From F1-60-MAGs149 sp037133755 (GTDB taxonomy: Bacteria > Actinomycetota > Thermoleophilia > Gaiellales > F1-60-MAGs149): a stretch of 64,000 nucleotides of DNA. A model generated the notes under the pieces. It worked only from the letters and a program-made list of their open reading frames with translations. It was not told the DNA's origin and did no database searches. The position numbers and the translations under genes are program-made. How positions within the stretch are numbered: the first letter of the stretch is position 1; every line of letters begins with the position of its first letter. Where the stretch lies: assembly GCA_037133755.1 (NCBI GenBank), contig JBAXNN010000002.1, positions 124,001 through 188,000 on the forward strand. Reading direction: 5' to 3'. Of this stretch, positions 17,909 through 27,484 are shown piece after piece.

Positions 17909-18904
17909 ATGGCCGATCCGCACCAGATGTTCTCCGGGCTCGGCGACGTGCCCGTCGTTGAAGCGGTGTCAGAGGCCGACCAGGGCGGTGGAGGCTTCTT
18001 TCGGCGCCTCGTCGACGGCCTGTCGAAGTCGAGCAAGGCACTCACGGGGCAGATCCAGTCGATCGCCTTCGATCCCGATGATGCCGAGGCGTGGGAGCAA
18101 CTCGAGGAGGCGCTGCTGCTTGCCGATTGCGGCGTGCCGGCAACCGTGGAGATCATTGGCCGCCTCGAGCGCCGTGCCGCGGCGGGTGGTCTCACCCCGG
18201 GAGCCGATCTCGCGCCCGCGCTCGCCGAGGAGATCGCTGACCTGCTGGCTGGAGCCGAGGCCCGCATCGACGTCTCGCAGCAGCCGACGGTGATCCTGAT
18301 GGTCGGTGTGAACGGCACGGGCAAGACGACGACCGTTGGCAAGCTGGCCGAGCACTTGCGTCGTGTGGGCAAGACCGTCGTGATCGCCGCGGCCGATACC
18401 TTCCGTGCGGCTGCCGATGAGCAGTTGCAGGTCTGGGCCGAGCGCGCCGATGCCGATTTCGTCGGCTCGGCGCATGGTGGCGATCCGGCCGCGGTTGCCT
18501 TCGACGGCATCGAGGCCGCCGTGGCCCGTGGACGTGACGTCGTGCTCGTGGACACCGCCGGCCGACTGCAGAACCAGGTTGGTCTGATGGACGAGCTCGC
18601 CAAGATCCGCCGCGTCATCAATGGCCGTATGGACGGTGCGCCGCACGAGACGCTGCTCGTCGTCGACGCCACCACGGGGCAGAACGGCCTGCAGCAGGCG
18701 CGCCTGTTCGGCGAGGCAACGCCCCTGACGGGCATCGTGCTGACGAAGCTCGACGGCACCGCCAAGGGCGGTATCGCGCTGGCGATCGCCCATGAGATTG
18801 GCGTGCCGATCAAGCTGATCGGCGTCGGCGAGTCGCTCGACGACCTGCGACCGTTTGACGCGGCCTCGTACGCACGCGCCCTGCTCGGGCTCGGCGCGGA
18901 GTAG
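17909..18904 (+). CDS. ftsY: Signal recognition particle receptor FtsY
   Basis: FtsY docks SRP-ribosome complexes at the membrane through a GTP-dependent heterodimer with Ffh (encoded at 21.3 kb). The 331 aa have a short N-terminal A region of ~40 residues, the four-helix N domain, and the G domain with GVNGTGKTTTVGKLA (about 133), DTFRAAADEQL, VDTAGRLQNQ and TKLDGTAKGGIALAI. The short acidic A region, with GGGGFFRRL as possible amphipathic lipid-binding helix, is typical of actinobacteria. It is the last gene of the rnc-smc-ftsY run. Confidence 0.95.
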   Translation: MADPHQMFSGLGDVPVVEAVSEADQGGGGFFRRLVDGLSKSSKALTGQIQSIAFDPDDAEAWEQLEEALLLADCGVPATVEIIGRLERRAAAGGLTPGADLAPALAEEIADLLAGAEARIDVSQQPTVILMVGVNGTGKTTTVGKLAEHLRRVGKTVVIAAADTFRAAADEQLQVWAERADADFVGSAHGGDPAAVAFDGIEAAVARGRDVVLVDTAGRLQNQVGLMDELAKIRRVINGRMDGAPHETLLVVDATTGQNGLQQARLFGEATPLTGIVLTKLDGTAKGGIALAIAHEIGVPIKLIGVGESLDDLRPFDAASYARALLGLGAE

Positions 18905-18937
18905 GCCCGCACCGATGGGGTTGCGAAGATCCCGTTG

Positions 18938-20272
18938 ATGGCGTCTCCGGTCCTGATTTGGCTCCGCCGCGACCTGCGGCTCGACGATTCGCACGCGATC
19001 GCCGTGGCGCTTGAGACGGGCGCGCCGCTGGCGTTCCTCTACGTGCTCGATCCCGGTATGAAGGCGCGTGGTGTGGGCCATGCTCAGCTCGGCTTCATCG
19101 TCGAAGGGCTCATCGATCTGCAGGCGCGACTGGCCGAGCGCGGGGGAGGGCTGATCGTGCGGCGCGGCGATACCGTTCAGCAGCTCGTCGATGTGGCGCG
19201 CGAACTCGGCGTGGAGCGCGTGTGCGCCAACCGCGACGAGGAGCCAGCCGCCGACATCATCGAACGCGCTGCTGAGGAAGCGCTGCGTGGCATCGGCGCC
19301 GAACTCCTGGTGCTGGATGACGAGGTGAACGTCCCGCATGAGCTCGTGCTGACGAAGGAGGGCAATCCCTGTCGTACGTACTCGGCGTACGCCCGCGGTG
19401 TGCGGCGCGTACTCGACGAGCTACCCGCTCCGCCGCGCGACTACGACCTGACCGGCCGGTTGCAGCCGACGCCGGCGCCGGAGATCCCGTCGGTCGAGAC
19501 GCTCGTTGGTCGCCCCGTGTCGTTGCGCTCCGATGTCCCTGGCGGGGAGACCCACGCACTGGCGCGCCTGCGCTCGTGGCGTGACGAGGGCTACCTTGCC
19601 CGCTACGCCGCGGACCGTGATCTCGTCGCGGAGCCCGACGCCACGTCGCGCCTGTCGGGGTATCTGCGCCAAGGCATGCTCTCGCCACGGCGCGCACTGC
19701 ACGTCGCCGATCGTGCCGGCGCTCCGAAGTACGCGAGCGAGCTGCTCTGGCGCGACTGGTTCAAGTACGTCCTGCACCATCATCCCGATCTCGCGGAACA
19801 CTGCATCGACCCGCGGTATGACCACATCGAGTGGATCGGTACCGACGAGCACTTCGACTCCTGGTCGCGCGGCGAGACGGGCTTCGGCATGGTCGATGCG
19901 GCGATGCGTCAGCTCCTCGAGACGGGCTCGATCGCCAATCGCGCCCGCATGGTCGCGGCCAGCTTCCTCGTCAAGGATCTGCACATCGATTGGCGCCGAG
20001 GCGAGCAGTGGTTCCGACAGCACCTCACCGACGGCGACCTCGCCTCCAACGCCGGCTCCTGGCAGTGGGTGGCCGGCACGGGACTCGACGCTGCGCCGTA
20101 CTTCCGGGTCTTCAATCCGGATCTGCAGGAGAAGAAGTTCGATCCGACCGGCGCCTACGTCAACCGCTGGGCACCCGATCGTCCGCTCCGCATCGTCGAG
20201 CATGGCATCGAGCGCGACATCACCCTCGCGGCCTACAAAGCGGTCGCGTCCGAACTCGCCGACCCGGCGTAG
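18938..20272 (+). CDS. phr: Deoxyribodipyrimidine photolyase (class I CPD type)
   Basis: A flavoprotein that uses light to split UV-induced cyclobutane dimers. The 444 aa contain the N-terminal antenna domain (PVLIWLRRDLRLDD) and the C-terminal FAD domain: SGYLRQGMLSPR, ELLWRDWFKYVLHHHP, GFGMVDAAMRQL, RARMVAASFLVKDLHIDW, NAGSWQWVAGTGLDA and FNPDLQEKKFDPTG. These are the FAD and dimer-binding segments of folate/deazaflavin-type photolyases. Which antenna pigment is used cannot be read. ATG 18938 follows an in-frame TTG; either could start. Confidence 0.92.
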   Translation: MASPVLIWLRRDLRLDDSHAIAVALETGAPLAFLYVLDPGMKARGVGHAQLGFIVEGLIDLQARLAERGGGLIVRRGDTVQQLVDVARELGVERVCANRDEEPAADIIERAAEEALRGIGAELLVLDDEVNVPHELVLTKEGNPCRTYSAYARGVRRVLDELPAPPRDYDLTGRLQPTPAPEIPSVETLVGRPVSLRSDVPGGETHALARLRSWRDEGYLARYAADRDLVAEPDATSRLSGYLRQGMLSPRRALHVADRAGAPKYASELLWRDWFKYVLHHHPDLAEHCIDPRYDHIEWIGTDEHFDSWSRGETGFGMVDAAMRQLLETGSIANRARMVAASFLVKDLHIDWRRGEQWFRQHLTDGDLASNAGSWQWVAGTGLDAAPYFRVFNPDLQEKKFDPTGAYVNRWAPDRPLRIVEHGIERDITLAAYKAVASELADPA

Positions 20273-20566
20273 TCGTCACGGGCGAGTCAACTCCGCTCGC
20301 AACCCGGTGACGCGATGGGCCCGGGCCCATGGTGTCATGCGCGATGGCACACGAACCGGCATCGTTCAGCGGATCTCGTTGTGGTTGCCTGCCGTGCGAA
20401 CGTCCGAATTCCGGAATTTGGGCGATTCCGCATCGGGTGTGGGCAGGGGAAATCGGCGCCCGAGGCTCGCGACGGTCGCTAGCTCCAGGATTGCTGATCT
20501 GTCATGTCCGCATTGCGCACGAACGCGCGCGAAATGCGCGCGATGTGGCAGGCAGCTGGTACCGAA
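20273..20566. other. Intergenic region with a 16-bp perfect palindrome
   Basis: This 294-bp gap separates the convergent photolyase and CYTH genes. Positions 20315-20330 form a perfect palindrome, ATGGGCCCGGGCCCAT, whose core resembles the palindromes after ribH and next to the transposase at 60.6 kb. A weak hairpin of GCGC repeats lies near 20525. No codon-biased frame and no RNA gene were recognised, and short frames here look like noise. The palindrome could act as a bidirectional terminator hairpin or be a REP relic. Confidence 0.5.
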
Positions 20567-21214
20567 TCAGGCTGCTTGTGCGCCGAACAGCTCGGGATAG
20601 AGCCGCACGCACAGCTCTTTCGCCTTGCCGTACTCGGCGTCAGCGAGGTCGCCGTTGAACAGCTCGCGCAACTCGCGGTCGAAGTCGCTGATGAAGCGAC
20701 CGGCGGAGTCGTTCTTGGTCTCGAGCTCGAGGCGGATCTGGGGCGGACCGAGCGGGAAGCGCAGTCGATCCCAGCACAGCTCAACGTGATGGAGGCCCTG
20801 AACGTAGTCGTGCGTCGAGCGGCGGTTCTCGAGCTCGCCGATCATCGCGAGCTTCGGGGACTTGCCGAGCACCTCGGGTAGCCGCTTCCTGAGTCCTGCC
20901 GCCTCGACCATCTCGAGCATCTCGCTGCCATCAGCCGGGATGTGATCGACGGAAAACTCGATCTCTTCCCGCTCGCGCGCACGATCAGCACGGCGCGTGG
21001 AGGGGCCCTTCCACGTGATGATCGGCGTGGGGAGGTTCGACTGGCGGCGAATGCGCAGAGAGCAGCCGGCGCGACGCAGGTCGAGATCGCCCGTGTCGAA
21101 GAAGGTGTCGCGGATGTCGAAAAGTGCCGACCCGGCGAGCGAGAAGTTCGCGAGCTCGGCCGGAACCATCAGAGGCTCGTCGCCGGTGTAGAGGTACTGG
21201 AGCTCGATTTCCAT
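20567..21214 (-). CDS. CYTH domain phosphohydrolase-like protein
   Basis: A 215-aa protein with the CYTH (triphosphate tunnel) fold marks: the N-terminal MEIELQY strand with alternating acidic residues, FFDTGDLDLRRAGCSLRIRRQ, ITWKGPSTRRADRAREREEIEF, and C-terminal HHVELCWDRLRF and IRLELETKND strands. Alternating Glu/Lys/Arg residues would line the tunnel and bind metal and polyphosphate. Likely substrates are inorganic triphosphate or other triphosphates, but none can be fixed. It lacks a CHAD domain. It is divergent from ffh, 87 bp apart. Confidence 0.8.
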   Translation of the reverse strand: MEIELQYLYTGDEPLMVPAELANFSLAGSALFDIRDTFFDTGDLDLRRAGCSLRIRRQSNLPTPIITWKGPSTRRADRAREREEIEFSVDHIPADGSEMLEMVEAAGLRKRLPEVLGKSPKLAMIGELENRRSTHDYVQGLHHVELCWDRLRFPLGPPQIRLELETKNDSAGRFISDFDRELRELFNGDLADAEYGKAKELCVRLYPELFGAQAA

Positions 21215-21301
21215 GCGACTGCCGCATTGTCTCACGTGGTGCGGCGGGCACACCGCGGCGAGTCCGTATGATCCGAGCACCGGCGTGGCCGGCCCGACAC
21301 G

Positions 21302-22645
<1,344 letters not shown>

Positions 22646-22660
22646 GGTAAAGTCCACGCC

Positions 22661-22900
22661 GTGGTCAAGCTACGCCTCGCCCGATTCGGGTCCAAGAAGA
22701 ATCCGATCTACCGCATCGTCGTTCAGAACGACGCTTCGCCGCGGAATGGTCGCGCGATCGAGAACATCGGTCGCTACAACCCCCAGCTCGAGCCCTCGCT
22801 GATTGAGATCAACGAGGAGCGGGCGAAGTATTGGCTTGCCAACGGCGCTCAGCCGTCGCAGCCGGTCTATCGCCTGCTGCAGAAGCAGGGCATCATCTAA
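22661..22900 (+). CDS. rpsP: 30S ribosomal protein S16
   Basis: A 79-aa ribosomal protein with the signature VKLRLARFGSKKNPIYRIVV and IGRYNPQLEPSLIEI. The GTG start at 22661 has TAAAGT (22648-22653) seven bases upstream, so besides read-through from ffh an internal leaderless transcript is likely. It opens the conserved S16-KH-RimM-TrmD-L19 set that links ribosome assembly and tRNA modification. Confidence 0.95.
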   Translation: MVKLRLARFGSKKNPIYRIVVQNDASPRNGRAIENIGRYNPQLEPSLIEINEERAKYWLANGAQPSQPVYRLLQKQGII

Positions 22901-22903
22901 CCG

Positions 22904-23173
22904 ATGGGGGCCACGCCCCCGAAGGATGTCCGCGAGCTGTGCGAGTACCTCGTGCTTGGGCTTGTCGACGATCCGGATGCCGTCAAGGTGACGGTCGAGA
23001 TGACGGACGAGGCGATCGTGCTGCGCATCGTCGTGGCGCCCGAGGATCGCGGCAAGGTGATTGGCCGTGGCGGTCGCGTCGTGCGTGCGATTCGCAGCGT
23101 CGTGCGTGCGGGTGCCGTCAAGAGCGGTCGTCGCGTCCTCGTCGAGGTCGACGACACGCCCGCTGAGGCATGA
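22904..23173 (+). CDS. khpA: KH-domain RNA-binding protein KhpA
   Basis: An 89-aa single KH domain protein with the RNA-binding loop GKVIGRGGRVVRAIRSVVR (GxxG is GRGG) preceded by VLRIVVAPEDR. In other bacteria KhpA, often with KhpB, binds many transcripts and affects cell-wall synthesis. The gene sits in its standard place between rpsP and rimM, and its stop overlaps the rimM ATG by 4 bp. Confidence 0.92.
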   Translation: MGATPPKDVRELCEYLVLGLVDDPDAVKVTVEMTDEAIVLRIVVAPEDRGKVIGRGGRVVRAIRSVVRAGAVKSGRRVLVEVDDTPAEA

Positions 23174-23676
23174 CGCCCGACTATCCGTGGCGGCCCGAGC
23201 GCGTGCGCGTCGGGACGATCGGCAAGCCGCATGGCCTGGACGGCTCGTTCCGCGTGGCCGACCCGTGTGGCTGGTGGGACTTCCCGAAGGGCTCGACGGT
23301 CCTCGTCAACGGCTCGCCACGCGAGGTCAGCAAGTCGCGTGGCGACGAACTCGCACCGCTGGTGCAGTTGGAGGGAGCGGGGGACCGCACCTCGTGCGAG
23401 CTACTGCGCGGCGCCGCGTTGGAACTGCCGCGCGAGGCGATCCCCGAGCCCGACAACGATTTCTATTTCCGCTTCGACATGGTCGGCTGCACGGTCGAGC
23501 ATGCCGATGGCACGCCGCTCGGCGTCATCGATACCGTCGAGGACGGTGTCGCGCACGACCTGCTCGTGGTCGGCGAGCACCGCATTCCGTTTGTCGCGGT
23601 GATCGTCCCGACCGTGGACATTCCCGGCCGCCGCATGGTGCTGGTTGAGGGCTGGGAGCCTGTCGCCGTCGAGTAG
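23170..23676 (+). CDS. rimM: Ribosome maturation factor RimM
   Basis: RimM assists 30S head assembly near S19. The 168 aa have the N-terminal RimM barrel (RVGTIGKPHGLDGSFRV) and a C-terminal PRC-barrel (YFRFDMVGCTVEHADGTPLG, VEDGVAHDLLVV, RIPFVAVIVPTVDIPGRRMV). It is coupled to khpA by ATGA and precedes trmD by 37 bp. Confidence 0.93.
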   Translation: MTPDYPWRPERVRVGTIGKPHGLDGSFRVADPCGWWDFPKGSTVLVNGSPREVSKSRGDELAPLVQLEGAGDRTSCELLRGAALELPREAIPEPDNDFYFRFDMVGCTVEHADGTPLGVIDTVEDGVAHDLLVVGEHRIPFVAVIVPTVDIPGRRMVLVEGWEPVAVE

Positions 23677-23713
23677 CGCCTCGCGGTCTTCGCCGACCCG
23701 CGATGATTCCGGC

Positions 23714-24421
23714 GTGGCTCTCTCGCTCGACATCCTGACGCTGTTCCCCGCCTGGTTCGACTGGCTGGGCGAGGAGCGGCACATCAAGAACGCTCTCGAG
23801 GGAGAACTTGCGCTTGGCATCCACGACATGCGCGTCTACAGCGAGCTGCCACACCATGCCGTCGACGACACGCCGTATGGCGGCGGGGCGGGGATGGTGG
23901 TGCGCGTCGACACGACGGTCGCGGCCGTTGAGGGCGTCTATGGGCAGCCGCTCGACGCGGTACGGGCAGAGCGCCGCATCATCGCGATGGACGCGCGCGG
24001 CCGCCGGTTTGACGATGCCTACGCGCGCGAGCTGGCGCAGGCCGATGCGATCACGATTCTCTGCGGTCGCTACGAGGGCTTCGATCAGCGCGTGCTCGAT
24101 CACGTCGCGACGGAGACGCTCAGCCTCGGCCCGTACGTGCTGGCGGGTGGAGAGGGAGCTGCGATGGTTGTCACCGACGCCGTCACGCGTTTTCTGCCCG
24201 GCGCCCTGGGTCACGACGAGTCGGCGGAGGAGGAGTCCTTCGCGCCGGCGCTCGATGGGTTGCCGGAGTATCCGCACTACACGCGGCCCCTGGAATTTCG
24301 TGGCTGGGAGGTGCCTGAGATCCTCCGTTCGGGCGATCACGGCCGCATCGCCGCGTGGCGCAGAGCCCAATCGGAGGCTCGCGCGGGGGAACCTGCGGGG
24401 TCGGACGAGGTTTTGGGGTAG
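23714..24421 (+). CDS. trmD: tRNA (guanine(37)-N1)-methyltransferase TrmD
   Basis: A trefoil-knot SPOUT methyltransferase that makes m1G37 to prevent frameshifting. The GTG at 23714 places the family start (LSLDILTLFPAWFD) at the N-terminus; the upstream open frame is Ser/Arg noise. Motifs are DDTPYGGGAGMVV, CGRYEGFDQRVLDH and the knot LGPYVLAGGEGAAMVVTDAV, followed by LPGALGHDESAEEESF. The usual IGDYVLSGGE appears as LGPYVLAGGE. The 235 aa match family length. Confidence 0.93.
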   Translation: MALSLDILTLFPAWFDWLGEERHIKNALEGELALGIHDMRVYSELPHHAVDDTPYGGGAGMVVRVDTTVAAVEGVYGQPLDAVRAERRIIAMDARGRRFDDAYARELAQADAITILCGRYEGFDQRVLDHVATETLSLGPYVLAGGEGAAMVVTDAVTRFLPGALGHDESAEEESFAPALDGLPEYPHYTRPLEFRGWEVPEILRSGDHGRIAAWRRAQSEARAGEPAGSDEVLG

Positions 24422-24434
24422 GATCCCCGCCGGT

Positions 24435-24776
24435 ATGAACATCCTTGAAGAGATCGAAGCAGCACAGCGCCGTGACGTCCCCCAGTTCAAGGCGGGTGAC
24501 ACGGTCAAGGTGCATTTCCGCGTGATCGAGGGCAACCGCCAGCGCGTGCAGGTCTTCGAGGGTGTGTGCATCAAGCGCCATGGCCACGGCACGCGCGAGA
24601 CCTTCACGGTCCGCAAGCAGTCGTTCGGCGTCGGCGTCGAGCGTACGTTCCCGCTGCACTCGCCCAAGATCGACAAGATCGAGGTCGGCGCAATCGGCAT
24701 GGTGCGCCGCGCGAAGCTGTACTACCTGCGCGACAAGGTGGGCAAGCAGGCGCGCATCCGCGAGAAGCTCCAGTAG
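24435..24776 (+). CDS. rplS: 50S ribosomal protein L19
   Basis: A 113-aa ribosomal protein at the subunit interface. It contains FKAGDTVKVHFRVIEGNRQR, QVFEGVCIKRHGHGTRETFT and the conserved end VRRAKLYYLRDKVGKQARI. It follows trmD by 13 bp in the standard order. Confidence 0.96.
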   Translation: MNILEEIEAAQRRDVPQFKAGDTVKVHFRVIEGNRQRVQVFEGVCIKRHGHGTRETFTVRKQSFGVGVERTFPLHSPKIDKIEVGAIGMVRRAKLYYLRDKVGKQARIREKLQ

Positions 24777-24786
24777 GCATCGCCCT

Positions 24787-24815
24787 CTGACGTCCGCCAG
24801 CGCGGAACGTAGGAT
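24787..24815 (+). promoter_or_regulatory. Putative leaderless promoter of lepB
   Basis: CTGACG (24787-24792) and TAGGAT (24810-24815) are spaced by 17 bp. Transcription starting 7-8 bp after the -10 box would begin at or just before the lepB GTG (24824). No Shine-Dalgarno precedes that start, supporting a leaderless transcript. Confidence 0.45.
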
Positions 24816-24823
24816 GTGACGAC

Positions 24824-25423
24824 GTGGCCAGTCTGAGAGAGATTCGCAAGAACCCGATCGTCGATCTGGTTGTAACCGTCGTCATCGCGGTGGGCATCGC
24901 CTACCTCGTGCAGGCGTTCATCGTGAAGCCGTATCGCGTACCGTCTGGTTCGATGGAGCCGACGATTGCGATCGGCGAGCGCATCATCGCCTCGCGCTTC
25001 ACGCTGCGCTTCCAGGATCCGACCCGCAATCAGATCATCGTGTTTCACCCGAATGGCGTGGGGGCAGACGTCTACGACACGCAGACCGCGTCGAGCGAGA
25101 CGTTCGTCAAGCGCCTGATCGGCATGCCGGGCGAGACGATCGGTGCCATTGGCGGCCATGTCTACGTCTGCAGTGGCAAGGGGCCGACGGAGGGTGGTTC
25201 GGTCAAGACCACGCCCGGCTGTGGGTTCCTCGACCAGCCGTTCGTGTCGAGTCAGCAAGACGATTTCGGGCCGACGGAGATTCCCAACGATCGCTACTTC
25301 ATGATGGGCGACAATCGGGCCGACTCGGACGACTCGCGTAACTGGGGCCCGATCACGAAGGATCAGATGATCGGTACCGCCTTCATGTCGTACTGGCCAC
25401 CGAGCCGTATCTCGATCTGGTGA
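24824..25423 (+). CDS. lepB: Signal peptidase I
   Basis: SPase I cleaves signal peptides outside the cytoplasmic membrane with a Ser/Lys dyad. The 199 aa have one N-terminal membrane helix (about residues 12-31), box B VPSGSMEPTIAIGE with nucleophile Ser43, box D KRLIGMPGETIGA with general base Lys96, and box E MGDNRADSDDSRNWGPI. All catalytic elements are intact. The next gene, 4 bp downstream, encodes a paralog in which the dyad is lost. Confidence 0.94.
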   Translation: MASLREIRKNPIVDLVVTVVIAVGIAYLVQAFIVKPYRVPSGSMEPTIAIGERIIASRFTLRFQDPTRNQIIVFHPNGVGADVYDTQTASSETFVKRLIGMPGETIGAIGGHVYVCSGKGPTEGGSVKTTPGCGFLDQPFVSSQQDDFGPTEIPNDRYFMMGDNRADSDDSRNWGPITKDQMIGTAFMSYWPPSRISIW

Positions 25424-25427
25424 TCTG

Positions 25428-26363
25428 ATGAGCACCCGCGAGAGCACGCGACAGATCGAGCTCAATCGCCGGCGCCGTCGCAATAGTCTCAAGAAGGCGC
25501 CACGGTTCCTCGGCATCGCACGGATCATGCGCTGGCCGCGTCCGCTCGGCGGGTTGCTGCTGGTGGTGCTGCTGTATCTCGGCGCGGTCATCTGGGCGCC
25601 ATTGCTGTGGCCAGCCGCGATTGTCTGGGGTATCTGGGCGGCAGCCGCGGTGCTCGATGCGGCCCTCCGTGGCTCGAAAGGCATGCTGGCGGGCATTTTC
25701 ACGATTGTGTTTGGGCCGCTTGGTGCGTCGATCGTGGGCTTCGTGCGGCGGCGCTCGATCCGCAAGGTGCCGGGCGACGGTTTCAACTGGCCGACCACCT
25801 ATTCGCTGGTCGCCCTCGCGCTGGGCTTCGTGCTGGCGGCGTTCGTCTTCGGCGCTGCGCTGCGCGTGGGACCGCATGGGGTGTACGTGCCGAACGCTGC
25901 GATGGGTGATCGCATCGAGTCGGGTGATCGCGTCCTGGTGGTTCCGAAGAACTATCAGCCGGTCGGCGTCGGTGACATCGTGGTTGTCGATCGCTTCAAG
26001 GGCGTGGATGCCGCGCTGGGGCAGTCCGAGCCGATCGCCGGCGTTGGGCGCATCATCGGGTCGCCGGGCGAGGTGGTCGGTGCCACGGAGGGTCAGCTGT
26101 ATCTCTGTAAGAACCTGCCCGATGCGACGGTCGGTCTGCAGCCCGAAGACGAGTGCAGCAACCCGTCCGAGCTGCTGTATCTGAAGACGCCGACGCCCGA
26201 CTTCGGGCCGATTCGCATTCCCCCGAATACGTGGTGGGTGATGTCGGATGATCGGCAGGGCACGCTGATCGACTCGCGCGTCTATGGCGCGGTACCGAAG
26301 GACGCGATCGTGGGACGCGTCGTTGCGATCCTGACACCGCTCGATCGCTTCAAGATCCTGTAG
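25428..26363 (+). CDS. Signal peptidase I-like pseudoenzyme with multi-pass N-terminus
   Basis: This 311-aa membrane protein aligns with the neighbouring SPase I, but the catalytic positions are changed. Box B reads VPNAAMGDRIESGDRVLV, with Ala158 where the nucleophile Ser precedes Met. Box D reads GRIIGSPGEVVGA, with Gly207 where the Lys base should be. Box E is MSDDRQGTLIDSR instead of GDNR...DSR. Ahead of this domain are an Arg-rich start and about four membrane segments (residues ~38-150). It is therefore predicted inactive as a peptidase while keeping the fold, and may regulate, chaperone or pair with LepB. Co-transcription is near certain given the 4-bp gap. Confidence 0.85.
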   Translation: MSTRESTRQIELNRRRRRNSLKKAPRFLGIARIMRWPRPLGGLLLVVLLYLGAVIWAPLLWPAAIVWGIWAAAAVLDAALRGSKGMLAGIFTIVFGPLGASIVGFVRRRSIRKVPGDGFNWPTTYSLVALALGFVLAAFVFGAALRVGPHGVYVPNAAMGDRIESGDRVLVVPKNYQPVGVGDIVVVDRFKGVDAALGQSEPIAGVGRIIGSPGEVVGATEGQLYLCKNLPDATVGLQPEDECSNPSELLYLKTPTPDFGPIRIPPNTWWVMSDDRQGTLIDSRVYGAVPKDAIVGRVVAILTPLDRFKIL

Positions 26364-26423
26364 GCGCGCATCCTGCGCGGGTCTGCGCGCATCGGGCGCC
26401 GATGCGCTGACTACGCTCGTGGC

Positions 26424-27065
26424 ATGGCTCCCCGCACGCCCGCCGGACGCGAACTGCTCCTTCACGACCGCCAGCTCGGTGTGCGGTACGTCGCGGGTGC
26501 CGACGAAGCTGGGCGTGGGGCGCTCGCCGGGCCGATCGTGGCGGCGGCGGTGCTGTTCGAGCCAGCTGCGCTCACGCCCGAGCATCTGGTTGGCTTGGAG
26601 CGCCTGAACGACTCCAAGAAGCTCTCCGAGGCGCGTCGCGACGAGCTCGCGATGATCATTGGCGCCGCCGCACTCTCCATCTCGGTCATCGCCATTTCGG
26701 CGGCCGAGATCGATGAGATCGGTATCCAGGCGGCCAATCTGGGCGGGCTCAGTCGCGCGCTCGACTTGGTGCAGGCACCCGAGGGGTCCGAGCTCCTCGT
26801 CGATGGCTTCGCTCTGCCCATGCAGGCGAGGCCGCACCGCGCAATCGTCAAGGGCGATGCCACGAGCGCCGCCATTGCGGCAGCGTCGATCATTGCCAAG
26901 ACGACACGCGACCGGGTGATGGAGCAGCTCGACGCTGTGTCGCCAGGCTATGGCTTCGGTGCGCACGCGGGGTACGGCACGGCCGTGCACAAGGAGGCCA
27001 TCACGCGACTCGGTCCGTGTCGTGCCCACCGGCACTCCTTCGCGCCGATCTCGCTGGCTGCGTAG
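26424..27065 (+). CDS. rnhB: Ribonuclease HII
   Basis: RNase HII removes ribonucleotides misincorporated in DNA. The 213 aa contain the catalytic GADEAGRGALAGPIVAAAV, LNDSKKLSEARRDEL, LLVDGFALP, KGDATSAAIAAASIIAKTTRDR and YGFGAHAGYGTAVHKEAI, all family blocks with the DE, D, D carboxylates. TACGCT (26412-26417) six bases before the ATG indicates a leaderless start. The end overlaps the start of the YraN-like gene. Confidence 0.94.
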   Translation: MAPRTPAGRELLLHDRQLGVRYVAGADEAGRGALAGPIVAAAVLFEPAALTPEHLVGLERLNDSKKLSEARRDELAMIIGAAALSISVIAISAAEIDEIGIQAANLGGLSRALDLVQAPEGSELLVDGFALPMQARPHRAIVKGDATSAAIAAASIIAKTTRDRVMEQLDAVSPGYGFGAHAGYGTAVHKEAITRLGPCRAHRHSFAPISLAA

Positions 27066-27438
27066 GACACCCGCCCAGGTCGGGCGCGACGGCGAACTCC
27101 TCGCCGCGCTGCTCTACCTGCTGCGGGGCTACGTGATCGTGGGGCGCGACGTGCGGATGCCCGCCGCGCAGGTCGATCTCGTGTGCCGTCGTGGGCGCCT
27201 CATGGTCGTCGTAGAGGTCAAGCGTCGTCGCACTCCTGGCCGCTACGGCGCGGTGCATGCGCTGTCGTGGCGGCAGGAGGAGCGCCTGCTGGCGGCCACC
27301 GCCCAGCTGCAGCGTCGGCACCGCTGGGCACGGGCCGCGCGCATCGATCTCGTGACAATCGACGGCTGGCGCGTGCGGATCTGGCGCAACGCCGTCACGC
27401 GTGAGCGTCACCGGCGCGATTCTGCGCAACCGTGGTGA
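27022..27438 (+). CDS. YraN/UPF0102 family predicted nuclease
   Basis: The core runs VGRDGELLAALLYLLRGYVIV, then AAQVDLVCRRGRLMVVVEVKRRR, the PD-(D/E)XK-like pattern of UPF0102. The Glu of the usual GEIDLI motif is replaced by Gln (AQVDLV), while the Asp and the EVK are kept. GTG 27022 gives 138 aa and a 44-bp overlap with rnhB; the true start may be closer to the core, where no ATG or GTG is found. The family normally lies between rnhB and comM, as here. Function is unproven. Confidence 0.75.
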   Translation: MPTGTPSRRSRWLRRTPAQVGRDGELLAALLYLLRGYVIVGRDVRMPAAQVDLVCRRGRLMVVVEVKRRRTPGRYGAVHALSWRQEERLLAATAQLQRRHRWARAARIDLVTIDGWRVRIWRNAVTRERHRRDSAQPW

Positions 27439-27484
27439 CACCGAGTCGCTCGCGTACGACAGGCGCCCTGCAAGCGTGGGGCGC

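Noticed and set aside
15407..17923. 838-codon open frame antisense to smc
   Set aside because: It mirrors the high-GC codon bias of smc and shows no domain; SMC motifs on the + strand are complete.
20329..20658. Forward 109-codon frame in the phr-CYTH gap
   Set aside because: No start signal, no codon bias, and it runs into the antisense of the CYTH gene.
25428..26363. Second active signal peptidase I
   Set aside because: Ser, Lys and the GDNR box are all replaced, so activity by the Ser/Lys mechanism is not expected.
25383..27035. 550-codon reverse frame across lepB paralog and rnhB
   Set aside because: Low-complexity Arg/His-rich translation antisense to two genes with clear motifs.
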